Shown: in pieces, positions 1 through 8,838 of the stretch
Numbering within the stretch: position 1 is the stretch's first letter
Layout: every line of letters begins with the position of its first letter
DNA from: Alphaproteobacteria bacterium
Lineage (GTDB): Bacteria; Pseudomonadota; Alphaproteobacteria; Ferrovibrionales; Ferrovibrionaceae
Assembly: GCA_947473805.1 (NCBI GenBank)
Contig: CANJGB010000004.1
Span: forward strand, 83,380 to 147,379
Direction: 5' to 3'
DNA length: 64,000 nt
Notes under the pieces: generated by a model
Seen by the model: only the letters and a program-made list of their open reading frames with translations
Databases searched by the model: none
Told to the model about the DNA's origin: nothing
Position numbers and translations under genes: made by a program

Positions 1-494
1 CGGCGCCGGAACGGCTTGAGGCCTTGGCTTGGGCCGACAGCAAGGCGAACGAAACCATCGCCGGTCATTTCGGCAAGGGCCGCTGCGCCGAGTGCCATGT
101 CATCTCCGAAGGTGCGACGCCGACGACATGGGACGTCGTGCCCGCGACGGTCGCCAAGCGCTGGCTGACCAAGGGCCAGTTCGACCATGGCAAGCACCGC
201 GACGTCGCTTGCGAATCCTGCCACGGCGCGCGTAATTCCAGTTCGGCCCAGGACGTGCTGCTGCCGGGCATGAAGGCGATGAAGTCGGTCGATACCCTGG
301 CCGCACCCGACATCAAGGGTTGCCAGGATTGCCATGGCGGCGAACGCGCCGCTAACAAGGTGCCGTCGACCTGCATTTCCTGCCACCAGTTCCACGTCGA
401 TGGCATGCCGCCGATGCGAAAGGGCAAGTCGGCTTCGCTCCCGGTAGGTCATCCTGTGAACGTCGCCTTTACCGGCGGTTCCGCGCGCCAATAG
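1..494 (+). CDS. Multiheme c-type cytochrome, C-terminal part (cut by window start)
   Basis: The reading frame (codons starting at base 3) is open to the left edge, so the true start lies outside the window. The visible 160 or so residues carry four CXXCH heme-attachment motifs (CAECH, CESCH, CQDCH, CISCH), and additional histidines between them could be distal ligands. This makes it a periplasmic or surface electron-transfer cytochrome with covalently bound heme. The sequence after the last heme is a short tail ending at TAG. It is followed by about 90 non-coding bases and then the unrelated glycosylase-like gene. Partner and redox role cannot be assigned from the fragment, but other multiheme cytochromes lie at 2391-3767 and 4930-8820, so it probably belongs to the same respiratory or electron-export locus. 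Confidence 0.85.
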   Translation, partial: APERLEALAWADSKANETIAGHFGKGRCAECHVISEGATPTTWDVVPATVAKRWLTKGQFDHGKHRDVACESCHGARNSSSAQDVLLPGMKAMKSVDTLAAPDIKGCQDCHGGERAANKVPSTCISCHQFHVDGMPPMRKGKSASLPVGHPVNVAFTGGSARQ

Positions 495-584
495 TTTCCC
501 GCGCGGCAACCGCCACGCCGGGAAGCCGATGTTTCGCCAGGGGCAGGGGTGCCAGCGGTGGCGGCACGCCCTACATGATTGCCG

Positions 585-1185
585 ATGTCGGACCGTTCAT
601 TCAAATCGCTGCTGGCGGACGTGCGCGCCTGCCGGCTCTGCGCCGACACCCTGCCCTTGGGGCCGCGCCCGGTTCTGCGCGCCAGTCGCACCGCGCGGTT
701 GTTGATCTGTAGCCAAGCGCCGGGCACCAAGGTCCACGAATCCGGCCTGCCGTTCAACGATGCGTCCGGCAATCGTCTGCGCGATTGGCTGGGCATGTCG
801 AGAGAGATTTTTTACGACGAGGCGAAGGTCGCCATCGTGCCTATGGGTTTTTGCTATCCGGGCCGCCTGCCACGCGGGGGGGGGGGGCTGCCCGCCGCGG
901 CCGGAATGCGCGCCGCAATGGCGTTCGCGCATTTTGCCTCACCTGCACTCGGTCGAGTTGACCTTGCTGGTGGGCAGCTATGCCCAAAACTGGCATCTCG
1001 GCGATCGGATGAAACCCACGCTGACCGATACGGTCGCCGGCTGGCGGGACTTTCTGCCGTCCTATCTGCCCCTGCCGCACCCGTCGTGGCGCAATTCGGG
1101 GTGGATACGCCAACACCCGTGGTTCGAGGCCGAGCTGCTTCCTTATCTGCGCAACCGGGTTGCTGATCTGGGGCTCGGTCAATGA
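585..1185 (+). pseudogene. Uracil-DNA glycosylase family protein, frameshifted at a 12-G run
   Basis: The first half starts at ATG 585 (MSDRSFKSLL) and has the family's N-terminal features: two close cysteines (ACRLC), SQAPG, and the HESGLPFNDASG segment with GNRLRDWLG. The frame is lost near 876-893, and the rest of the protein (PPRPECAPQW, then LPLPHPSWRN and NPWFEAE-like end) continues in the +1 frame to TGA 1183-1185. The break coincides with a 12-G homopolymer (876-887) followed by CCC at 891-893. Removing a single base anywhere in that interval restores one protein of about 200 residues matching the usual length of this COG1573-like family. It is either a sequencing or assembly indel, a slippage-prone phase-variable tract, or a real mutation. 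Presumed role: base-excision DNA repair. The stop overlaps the start of the next gene by 4 bp. Confidence 0.75.
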
Positions 1186-2186
1186 AGGCTTTGGACAGGT
1201 TGCTTCTTGCTGCCGTCCTGCTGGTCTTGGCGGCGTGTACGTCGGCGACCTTTCCGGCAACCGGCCTTTCCGGCAAACCGGAAGTCGCGTCCAATGCATT
1301 CCTGACCCGAGACGCTTATCGGCTGCCAATGGACCATTGGTCTTCGCCGGGACAGCCGAAGGCCATTCTCATCGCGCTGCACGGGATGAACGACTATGCG
1401 CGGGCCTTCGAACTTCCCGGCCCATGGTGGGCAGCGCGGGGTCTTGAGGTTTACGCCTACGATCAGCGCGGATTTGGGCGCGGCGAGGTGAGGGGCATCT
1501 GGCCGGGCACCGACCTGCTGGTTGATGACCTGGCCGATGTTATCGCCGTCGTCCGGCACCGGCACCCGGGGCGCCCCCTCTACCTGGTCGGCGAGAGCAT
1601 GGGGGCGGCTGTTGTGCTGGCGGCGCTTGCCCGCGGCGCGATCAGTGTTGATGGCGCGGCCCTCACGGCGCCTGCCGTGTGGGGTCGACAGACGATGAAC
1701 CCCTTTTATCGCAGCCTTGTCTGGCTGGCGGGTTCGCTGTTTCCCGGCGGCACCGCGGACGGGCGCGGTGTTTATGTCCAGGCCAGCGACAACCTCGAAC
1801 TGCTGCGGTCCCTGTCCCGCGATCCCGTGATGATCAAGGAAACGCGCGCTGATTCGGTCAAGGGCCTGGTCGATCTGATGGACGAGGCGTTTGCCGCGCC
1901 CCCTCGTCTGGGCGAGGTGCCCTTGCTGGTTCTTTACGGCCGGCGCGACCAGATCATTCCCAAAAGCCCGGTCGAGAAGTTTGTTGCGGCCCTGGACGGG
2001 CCGGACCGGGTCGCCCTCTACCCCGATGGCTGGCACCTTTTGCTGCGCGATCTCCGGCGAGAGGTCGTCTGGACGGATATTCTGGCCTGGATCGACGATT
2101 CGTCCGCTGCCCTTCCCTCGGGGGCGGAGCGGACCGGCCAAAAGCTGTTCGCGGAGCCGCCGCCCCGGGCGGCGGCGACGGAATAG
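1182..2186 (+). CDS. Alpha/beta hydrolase lipoprotein (monoacylglycerol lipase-like)
   Basis: The 334-residue protein has a lipoprotein signal (LLVLAACTS, lipobox LAAC), so it is probably anchored to the membrane from the periplasmic side. The hydrolase core shows the oxyanion HGMN element, the nucleophile elbow GESMG (Ser near residue 138), an acid residue in the YGRRDQIIP segment and the catalytic His in GWHLLLRD near the end. This order and spacing fit the monoacylglycerol lipase / lysophospholipase (PldB-like) family. The substrate is probably a lysolipid or acyl ester, but that is inference. ATG 1182 overlaps the upstream glycosylase stop (ATGA), suggesting translational coupling. Confidence 0.8.
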   Translation: MKALDRLLLAAVLLVLAACTSATFPATGLSGKPEVASNAFLTRDAYRLPMDHWSSPGQPKAILIALHGMNDYARAFELPGPWWAARGLEVYAYDQRGFGRGEVRGIWPGTDLLVDDLADVIAVVRHRHPGRPLYLVGESMGAAVVLAALARGAISVDGAALTAPAVWGRQTMNPFYRSLVWLAGSLFPGGTADGRGVYVQASDNLELLRSLSRDPVMIKETRADSVKGLVDLMDEAFAAPPRLGEVPLLVLYGRRDQIIPKSPVEKFVAALDGPDRVALYPDGWHLLLRDLRREVVWTDILAWIDDSSAALPSGAERTGQKLFAEPPPRAAATE

Positions 2187-2390
2187 CTTCCGCCGGGAGC
2201 GGGATTCAGGCGGACATCTGATTTGCCTTTCCTAAACAGTTGCCTAACCGCCACCAGTGAACGGAAAAAAGCCGGACTTTTGATCGACATAGGTTCCCCG
2301 ACCCCCTGAGATTTGTTAGTCTGTGTTGGGCGCGCGACTATCCGCGCCGGCGGGCATTGGACTGCACAACTTGGAACGGGTGGCATCCGC

Positions 2391-3767
2391 ATGAATGTCG
2401 GAACCAAAGTGAGCGGAACCTCTCGGTTCCTTCGGCAATATCGCGGCTTACTTCTCGCGGTAGGGACGCTGGCTGCCGTTTTCGGCCTGGCCGGGTCCGC
2501 CGGGGCGCAGACGCTGCCGCAGAATGCCTCTGACATCCATCTGGGCGTCGGCTCGTGCGCCGGTTCGACCTGCCATGGCGCCGTGACGCCGTGGCGCAAT
2601 TCGACCGTGCTGCAGAACGAATACGTCACCTGGCAGACCAAGGACACCCACGCGAAGGCCTATGCCACGCTGCTGAACGATGCGTCGAAGCGCATCGCGA
2701 AGAACCTGGGCCTGCCCAATGCGCACGAGGCGAAGATCTGCCTCGATTGCCACGCGAACAACGTATCCTCCAACCTGCGCTCGAAGACCTTCCAGCTCTC
2801 CGATGGCGTCAGCTGCGAGGCCTGCCACGGCGGCGCAGTGCGCTGGCTCGGCATCCACATTTCCGGCGTCGCTAACCACGCGCAGAACGTCGCGGCCGGC
2901 ATGTACCCGACCGAAGACCCCTTGGCCCGTGCGAAGCTTTGCATGTCGTGCCACATGGGCACCGCGGACAAGTTCGTCACCCACAAGATCATGGGTGCCG
3001 GCCATCCGCGTATGCCGTTTGAGCTGGACACCTTCACCGCGACCCAGCCGGCGCACTATCGCATCGACGACGACTATCGTGCCCGCAAGAAAGTGGCCGA
3101 TCCGGTCACGACTTGGGCCATCGGCCAGGCCGTTGCGGTGCAGACCACGCTGGACGGCCTGACCGATCCGAAGCGCAACCGCCAGGGCATCTTCCCGGAA
3201 CTGGTGTTCTTCGATTGCCATGCGTGCCACCACCCGATGTCGAACGTTCGGTGGGAAGCGCGCGCCAGCACGGGCCTGGGCCCGGGCGTGCCGCGCCTAG
3301 CCGATGCCAACATGATTATGCTGCGCATCATCGTCTCGCAGCTGGAGCCGGCTTTGGGCCAGCGCATGCTGGAACAGTCGCGTGCCTTGCATGCCTCGAC
3401 CGACCAGGGCACCGAGGCCGTGGCCGCCGCCGCCCGCAACCTGCGCGAAACGGTGACGCCGCTGATCGCCCGTCTGGCGCAGCAGCGCTTCGACGCGCCG
3501 CAGATGAACGCGCTGCTCCGCGGCGTGCTGCGCGAAGGCGTCAACCGCGAGTATGTGGACTATGCCGCCGCCGAGCAGGCCACCATGGCCCTGTCGGCAA
3601 TCCTGACCGCCATGCGGCGCGCCGGGCATATCGATGAGGCCAAGTTCAAGGCCTACAACGAAGTGCTCGACCGCGCCTACAAGGCGGTCGAGAAGGACGA
3701 GGAGTTCCGCCCGGCGAACTTCGTGGCGGCGCTCAACGCGCTCGATCAGGTTGCGTCCCGGAACTAA
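2391..3767 (+). CDS. Pentaheme c-type cytochrome (cytochrome c554-like family)
   Basis: This is a 458-residue exported protein. The signal peptide is h-region LLLAVGTLAAVFGLAGSAGAQ after a basic n-region, with cleavage near residue 40. Heme motifs are one CX4CH (CAGSTCH, about residue 56) and four CXXCH (CLDCH 117, CEACH 142, CMSCH 184, CHACH 276). The block around the first four hemes (DGVSCEACHGGA, WLGIH) resembles cytochrome c554-type tetraheme domains. Residues 300-458 are heme-free and probably helical. ATG 2391 was chosen because the signal peptide begins there. It probably acts as a periplasmic electron carrier serving the neighbouring cytochromes. It overlaps the start of the next gene by about 17 bp. 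Confidence 0.85.
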   Translation: MNVGTKVSGTSRFLRQYRGLLLAVGTLAAVFGLAGSAGAQTLPQNASDIHLGVGSCAGSTCHGAVTPWRNSTVLQNEYVTWQTKDTHAKAYATLLNDASKRIAKNLGLPNAHEAKICLDCHANNVSSNLRSKTFQLSDGVSCEACHGGAVRWLGIHISGVANHAQNVAAGMYPTEDPLARAKLCMSCHMGTADKFVTHKIMGAGHPRMPFELDTFTATQPAHYRIDDDYRARKKVADPVTTWAIGQAVAVQTTLDGLTDPKRNRQGIFPELVFFDCHACHHPMSNVRWEARASTGLGPGVPRLADANMIMLRIIVSQLEPALGQRMLEQSRALHASTDQGTEAVAAAARNLRETVTPLIARLAQQRFDAPQMNALLRGVLREGVNREYVDYAAAEQATMALSAILTAMRRAGHIDEAKFKAYNEVLDRAYKAVEKDEEFRPANFVAALNALDQVASRN

Positions 3768-4425
3768 AAGGGTCGGCAACAGGACCGGTGCCCGGAGCGG
3801 GGTCGCCGCTCTAGCCGCCCTGTTCCTGTTCGGTGGCGTTCACGCTGCGTCCGCCGAATCCGTGCGCCAATTCGACGACTGGTGGATCGATTGCGTCCGT
3901 GTTGCCGATGGCGTGGCCGGCCCGGCCGGGCGCTGCGCGGCACGCACCTATTGGCGGGATTCCATTTCGCTGCTGGTGCTGCACCGCGACGGCCATCCCC
4001 TGGTGCTGGTTCAGACCGCCAACAACATCGCTTTCGACCGTGGCGATTCCGTCGGTCTGCAGGTCGGCCGCGGCCGGCAGCACACCGTCACGCCGCAGCG
4101 GTTGCAGACCGCGATCTTCTCCGGTGAGGAGGGCGAGCAGATTGTCGCCAACTGGAAAGAGCTGGAAGGCAGCGGTGCGGACTCAAGCTGGTTCTCGAAA
4201 ATCCTGACCGACAGCAACGATGTCGTCGTCCAGGTTCGCCAGATGCGGGGCAGTGGAAGGATCGCGCGCTTTTCCCTGAAGGGATTTAGCCTCGCCATGG
4301 CCGCCTTGTCCGACATGGAATCCGGAGAGGTGCCGCCGGCGGAAGCGAGTGCCGCGCCCGCGCCGTCCTCCGGCCCGAATGCCGTGGACGACCTCTTGAA
4401 ACGGGTGCTGGAGCTGTTCCGCTAG
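3751..4425 (+). CDS. Secreted protein, weakly IalB-like
   Basis: The start is uncertain. The in-frame TTG at 3751 gives a good signal peptide (VAALAALFLFGGVHAASAES) and is the only reasonable initiation codon before it, so the gene would overlap the cytochrome end by 17 bp. The mature part begins with an aromatic, cysteine-containing segment (FDDWWIDC), a second Cys (GRCAARTYW) and a mostly beta region. This arrangement recalls the invasion-associated locus B (IalB) family of periplasmic proteins, but the similarity is by eye and weak. The C-terminal tail is Ala/Pro-rich and ends with an amphipathic helix. Its position directly after the pentaheme cytochrome suggests cotranscription. Function unknown. 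Confidence 0.6.
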   Translation: MRPGTKRVGNRTGARSGVAALAALFLFGGVHAASAESVRQFDDWWIDCVRVADGVAGPAGRCAARTYWRDSISLLVLHRDGHPLVLVQTANNIAFDRGDSVGLQVGRGRQHTVTPQRLQTAIFSGEEGEQIVANWKELEGSGADSSWFSKILTDSNDVVVQVRQMRGSGRIARFSLKGFSLAMAALSDMESGEVPPAEASAAPAPSSGPNAVDDLLKRVLELFR

Positions 4426-4432
4426 AAGCGGA

Positions 4433-4933
4433 TCAGAGGCTGTCCGGATTGCCCGGGCGCATGTCGCCGACGATCAGCGCCCGCACATTTGCACCATGGC
4501 CGGCGACGACCGGACCCGATACCCGCAACTGCATGCAGAAACGGTCGCGCTTCAGGTGCGGCCAGGGCGCCACGACGCACAGCGTGTGCTGCTCGTCGTC
4601 GATGGTCCAGCTGCCAACATCCACCGCCTCGTACTTCCCATCGACCTCGTTCCAGCGGCGCACGCGCGCGCTGTGATCGGCGTTGAGATACACGATGGCG
4701 TGTTGCGAGCCGATGGACTGCGAACCTCGTCCCTTGGCCAGGACCACGGGCTCGTCGAACGTCACATTGGCATTGAAGGAAAAGGTTTTGCCGCTGAGGC
4801 TTTCACTCAGCTTGGCAACGGGCTTTTCCTCCTTCGGCGCGGCTGCATGACCGCCGTGGTCGTCGGCCGCAAAAGAGACCGGTATCCAGGCGCCCAGCAG
4901 AAGCGCCAGCGCGGCGAGCGGGACGATTCTCAT
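4433..4933 (-). CDS. Small secreted protein of the cytochrome-porin operon
   Basis: This 166-residue protein begins at ATG 4933 (MRIVPLAALALLLG), with a clear signal peptide ending at SFAADD, followed by a His-rich, charged stretch (DDHGGHAA). Two cysteines sit in the C-terminal half (TLCVV and RFCMQ), possibly a disulfide. No heme motif is present. The start codon overlaps the stop of the decaheme cytochrome (ATGA, 4930-4933), so it is the last gene of the five-gene minus-strand operon and is probably made stoichiometrically with it. I do not recognise the family. It may be an accessory periplasmic or surface subunit. Confidence 0.75.
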   Translation of the reverse strand: MRIVPLAALALLLGAWIPVSFAADDHGGHAAAPKEEKPVAKLSESLSGKTFSFNANVTFDEPVVLAKGRGSQSIGSQHAIVYLNADHSARVRRWNEVDGKYEAVDVGSWTIDDEQHTLCVVAPWPHLKRDRFCMQLRVSGPVVAGHGANVRALIVGDMRPGNPDSL

Positions 4934-7900
4934 TTCGGGGTCGCCTCGGCCCGGGTGGCGCGCGCCGGCGGCACGAACCCGTTGGGCTCGGGCGTGTCGG
5001 TCACGGTCCACAGCTGCTTGCGCGCATCCAGATAGAACTGGCGCTGCTCGTCGAGGGTGAAGGGCCGCGAACCCAGGCGGCCGAACACGGCGATCTGGCC
5101 ACCGGTTTCATCCACGCCGCGGTCGCGGTCCAGACCCTTGGACAACGAAAGTGCCGGCTGTGCGGTTTCCTTCCAGGCGATCAGCTCCGGCTTCGGATCG
5201 GGGCTGAAGCCATAGAGGTTCGGCTGCGATTCCGGCGAGGTCAACTGCACCACCTTCAGGCCGCCAGCGCCATCGGCCACGTAGGCGAACAGCGAGGCGT
5301 TGGTCGTGCCGACGATAACGTCATAGGCGTCGGCGATGCGGCCATCGGCGGTGAACTTCGCGTAGATCTTCGGCTGATCGGGGCGCTCGACATCGACGAT
5401 GACGAGGCCTTCCTTGCCGCCGGCGACGTAGGCGAAGGTCCGGGCGAGATAGACGCGACGGGCATCGGCCAGCGGAACCAGTGCGCTTTCAATTACCTGC
5501 GGCTTTTCGGGATCGGTCACATCGACCACCGACAGGCCGCGCGGCTCGGTCACCCACAGGTAGCGGAACTGCAGGGCCGTGGCCCGGGCATTGGCGACCG
5601 GAATGGTCGTGACCGTCTTCGGGTGCAGCGGGTCGTTCATGTTCAGCACCACGACGCCGCGCGGGGTCGAGATATAGAAGTAGTAACCCGCGATGGTGAT
5701 GTGGGTGGCGCCCGTCAGCACGCCGCCCTCGTTCCAGGTCAGCGCCCGCTTCAGGAAGTTGTTGCGCGGCTCGCCGTCGACCAGCGTATCCACATTGACC
5801 ACGACCAGGCCTTCTTCGGAGTCGGTGATGAAGGCGTAGTCGTAGATCGGGTGGAACGGCTGTTCCTCGTTGTCCTGGTACATCAGCTTGCGCGTCGCTT
5901 CGTCCTTCTTCTGACGCTGCGGCGCGATCGCCTGGTTGGTCGGCAGGGCCATGCAGGTGGCGTTCTTGGTGGCCACATGGGTGTCGTGGCCCAGGGCGCT
6001 GAACGGGCCGGTCAGGATGCGTTTGGAAATGCCCTTGTTGGCGATGGCCGAGACGTCATAGGCGATGAAGCCGTTCGTGCCCTCGGCCACGAACAGGTAC
6101 TCACCGCGCAGCTGCAGACAGGCGGCACGACCGCCGGAGTGCCTGAACGAACCCAGTGCCGCGGTTTCCGGCAGGCGCCGGTTACGGTCCTGATGTTCCC
6201 TGTACCAATCCGGATAGGCGTAGCGCTGCAGGTAGCTGCCGATAACCGCCTGGGGCTCGTCCCACTCGGTGACCTGGATGGCCTCGACGCCCTTCTCGAC
6301 GCCCAGCCAAGCGTTGTATCCGACGAAGTTCACGAAGTTGGTCCCGTGCAGCAGCAGCTGGGCCATGATTGCGTTGTTGTCGTTGTTCTTCGAGACGTGG
6401 CAATCGGTGCAGGTCTTGGTTTCCTCGCGCCGCTCGGTATGCGGATAGTGCGGTGCGAACGCCTGGCTGGAATAGCCTGATGCGGCGATAGGCGGCTGCT
6501 GGATGTAGATGCGTTCGCGGTTGATGTTGGTCGACGACAGGATCAGTGCCGAGGTCGAGCGTATCGGCGCGATGGTGTTACCCTTGGTCGTCTGGTGACG
6601 GCCAAGCTGGAACATGTCATCGCGCGCAACCTGCGGATTGTAGGTCGCGAAGTTGCGGGTCTCGCCGCCCTCGTACTTGTGCCGCTCAGTCTTCCAGTTG
6701 GCCTGGATAGGCAGGTGGCAGCCGGCGCATGACGTTGTCCATGACAGATGGCAGGTGAAGCACTCCATCTCTTCTTCACCGTGGGCGCGGTCTTCCTTCT
6801 TCACGCCGGGGCCCCACTTGATCGGGCCATCGGCGATGTGGTTGTCCCACTTCGCCGTCAGCTTGGCGCGCGCCGCCTTCTCGTTGTAGCGCGGGTTGTC
6901 CGGGTTGACGGTGTCCTTGACCAGGCTGACTTCCCACTCGCGTTGAGAGTCGAGCGCCGAGCGCTGGATCAGCTTGCAGTCGCGGTCCTGTGTTGCCGGC
7001 AGGCCGCATTCCGTGCCGCGCCATTCGAAGCGGCGGCGGCCGTCCTGCAGGCGCAGCAACGACAGGTCGCTGCCACCCGGCGGGGCGGCGGGGCCGGACG
7101 TGTGCAGCGTCGGATAGATGCTGGCCGTGCCGTGGCAATCGCGGCAGCGGATTTCGATGGCGTTCGCCACCTCGCCGTACAGATAGCCGCTGCCGTGCGA
7201 GTCCTGCGCGAAGTGGCAGTCGATGCACTGCATGCCGGCATCGACGTGAATCGACGACAGGTGAACTGCCTTCTTGAATTTCTCGCGGTCGTTTTCCGCG
7301 ACCTTGCGACCCTGGGCATCGAGCAAATTGCCCTTGCGGTCGCGCTTGAAGATGGCGCGGAAGTTCCAGCCGTGGCCGTGATAATCGGCCAGTTGCACGT
7401 CGGTCTGGTCGGGGTTCATCTCCCAGACCTGCTTCACGAACTCGACGTCCGACCAGTTGCCGCGGATGACCGCTTCTTCCGGGTTACGCTCGAGTGCTTT
7501 GTGCATCTCTTCGTTGTTCAGGTACTTCTGCTTGGCCGGGAACATCTTCGGCGAACCCGCCTCGTAGTCCCACATGGTGTAGCCGAGCATCGAGTTGAGG
7601 AAGATGTTCGGCTGGTGCATGTGGCAGTTCATGCACTGCGCGGTCGGGATCGCGCGGGTGAACTCGTGGCGGACCGGGTGGCCGGACTCGTTCTTCGGGA
7701 TCGTCGGATCGGTCGAGAAGCTCTTGCCGTCATTGCCGTAGTTCGACCAGAAGCCCGAATGGCGCGGGTCGCGGTCGTTGGCGTAGACGACGTGGCAGCC
7801 GCCGCAGCCCGAGGTGCGGTAGTCGCCCGGCTGGTCGTTGGTGCCCATGAACCACATGAACGGATCGTTCAGGCGGGTTTTGGTGATGTTGATGACCGGC

Positions 7901-8820
7901 ACCGCGATGCGCAGGCCCGTCGCCGGGCCGCGGTTGGACTGGCGGATGTCAGGACGGCCGTTTTCCTCAAGGCGCTGGATCGAGCCCGGGCCGCCGGTCG
8001 CGATGTTCGGCAGGCCGATTTCGGGGAACTGGGTCGAAATGTTGCGCCCGCCGCGCTCGAACACACGGAAGATGTCGCCTGGCAGGGTAACTTCCCACGC
8101 CGGCAGCGGGGCGAATTGCGGCAGCACGCCGCGGGCCTTGGTCATTTCTGGGGTGATCTCGCCCGGGCTCTTGATCAGCGCCGGCTCGCCCTCGCGCGTA
8201 TAGGCCTCGCCGATGATGTAGTTCTTGAAGGGCAGAATGCCGTTGTTGTACGAGGCGCCGCCCCACAGCATCGCGCCCGTCGCCATCAAGCTGCGCTCGG
8301 CCGCCTGGATGATCGGCAGGTGGCAGGCGCCACACGCCTCGCGCGCGACTCGGTAATCCGACGGATTGACGAAGCGGACATATTCGGGGCTTTCCCGGTT
8401 CAGCAGCGTGTAGCTGCGTTCCGGGTTGGCGCTGCTCGGGAAGTGCCAGGCATGCGGATAGCGCGGCAGGACGTGCGCCTGGTCGCGGACCTTGGCGTAG
8501 TTCTCGACGCCATCCTTGGCGCTGACACTGATCTTGGCGTCGCCGCCATGGCAGTCGGTACAACCCAGATTGACGGCCGGGTTGGCGTGCATGGTGAGGC
8601 TGTCAGTGGTCGTGTGGCACGACAGGCAGCCGGCGCTCTTTTCGCGCGCGGCATCCGGACTCTGCATAAACGGCGCGTCCGGCGCTGTGGTGTAGTTGAT
8701 GTTCTGGGGCTTCTCGCCTTCAGACGCAAACAAGGGGGCGGTCGCAAGAAGGGCGATAGCAGCACACGCGGCCACCAATACTGCCCTAAGACCGATACGA
8801 CGTTCCAGCATGCCCCCCAT
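4930..8820 (-). CDS. Decaheme c-type cytochrome fused to LVIVD beta-propeller repeats
   Basis: The 1296-residue exported protein has an N-terminal signal (LRAVLVAACAAIALLATAPLFAS). Ten CXXCH motifs lie at about residues 65, 87, 163, 339, 396, 532, 559, 687, 698 and 804. After a short linker, residues from about 890 to 1230 form repeated blades of LVIVD type (LVVVNVDTL, VVVLNMNDP, LSVVDVTDP, LVIVDVERP, LKVVQLTSP). LVIVD repeats are known from bacterial and archaeal surface proteins and probably fold as a beta-propeller. The combination suggests an electron-transfer protein working in the periplasm or at the cell surface with a docking or substrate-binding propeller. It lies 18 bp downstream of the outer-membrane barrel gene and overlaps the next gene by 4 bp. 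The heme count is what is seen; the extracellular location is inferred. Confidence 0.9.
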   Translation of the reverse strand: MGGMLERRIGLRAVLVAACAAIALLATAPLFASEGEKPQNINYTTAPDAPFMQSPDAAREKSAGCLSCHTTTDSLTMHANPAVNLGCTDCHGGDAKISVSAKDGVENYAKVRDQAHVLPRYPHAWHFPSSANPERSYTLLNRESPEYVRFVNPSDYRVAREACGACHLPIIQAAERSLMATGAMLWGGASYNNGILPFKNYIIGEAYTREGEPALIKSPGEITPEMTKARGVLPQFAPLPAWEVTLPGDIFRVFERGGRNISTQFPEIGLPNIATGGPGSIQRLEENGRPDIRQSNRGPATGLRIAVPVINITKTRLNDPFMWFMGTNDQPGDYRTSGCGGCHVVYANDRDPRHSGFWSNYGNDGKSFSTDPTIPKNESGHPVRHEFTRAIPTAQCMNCHMHQPNIFLNSMLGYTMWDYEAGSPKMFPAKQKYLNNEEMHKALERNPEEAVIRGNWSDVEFVKQVWEMNPDQTDVQLADYHGHGWNFRAIFKRDRKGNLLDAQGRKVAENDREKFKKAVHLSSIHVDAGMQCIDCHFAQDSHGSGYLYGEVANAIEIRCRDCHGTASIYPTLHTSGPAAPPGGSDLSLLRLQDGRRRFEWRGTECGLPATQDRDCKLIQRSALDSQREWEVSLVKDTVNPDNPRYNEKAARAKLTAKWDNHIADGPIKWGPGVKKEDRAHGEEEMECFTCHLSWTTSCAGCHLPIQANWKTERHKYEGGETRNFATYNPQVARDDMFQLGRHQTTKGNTIAPIRSTSALILSSTNINRERIYIQQPPIAASGYSSQAFAPHYPHTERREETKTCTDCHVSKNNDNNAIMAQLLLHGTNFVNFVGYNAWLGVEKGVEAIQVTEWDEPQAVIGSYLQRYAYPDWYREHQDRNRRLPETAALGSFRHSGGRAACLQLRGEYLFVAEGTNGFIAYDVSAIANKGISKRILTGPFSALGHDTHVATKNATCMALPTNQAIAPQRQKKDEATRKLMYQDNEEQPFHPIYDYAFITDSEEGLVVVNVDTLVDGEPRNNFLKRALTWNEGGVLTGATHITIAGYYFYISTPRGVVVLNMNDPLHPKTVTTIPVANARATALQFRYLWVTEPRGLSVVDVTDPEKPQVIESALVPLADARRVYLARTFAYVAGGKEGLVIVDVERPDQPKIYAKFTADGRIADAYDVIVGTTNASLFAYVADGAGGLKVVQLTSPESQPNLYGFSPDPKPELIAWKETAQPALSLSKGLDRDRGVDETGGQIAVFGRLGSRPFTLDEQRQFYLDARKQLWTVTDTPEPNGFVPPARATRAEATPK

Positions 8821-8838
8821 CCGCAGGCCCTACGGAGT

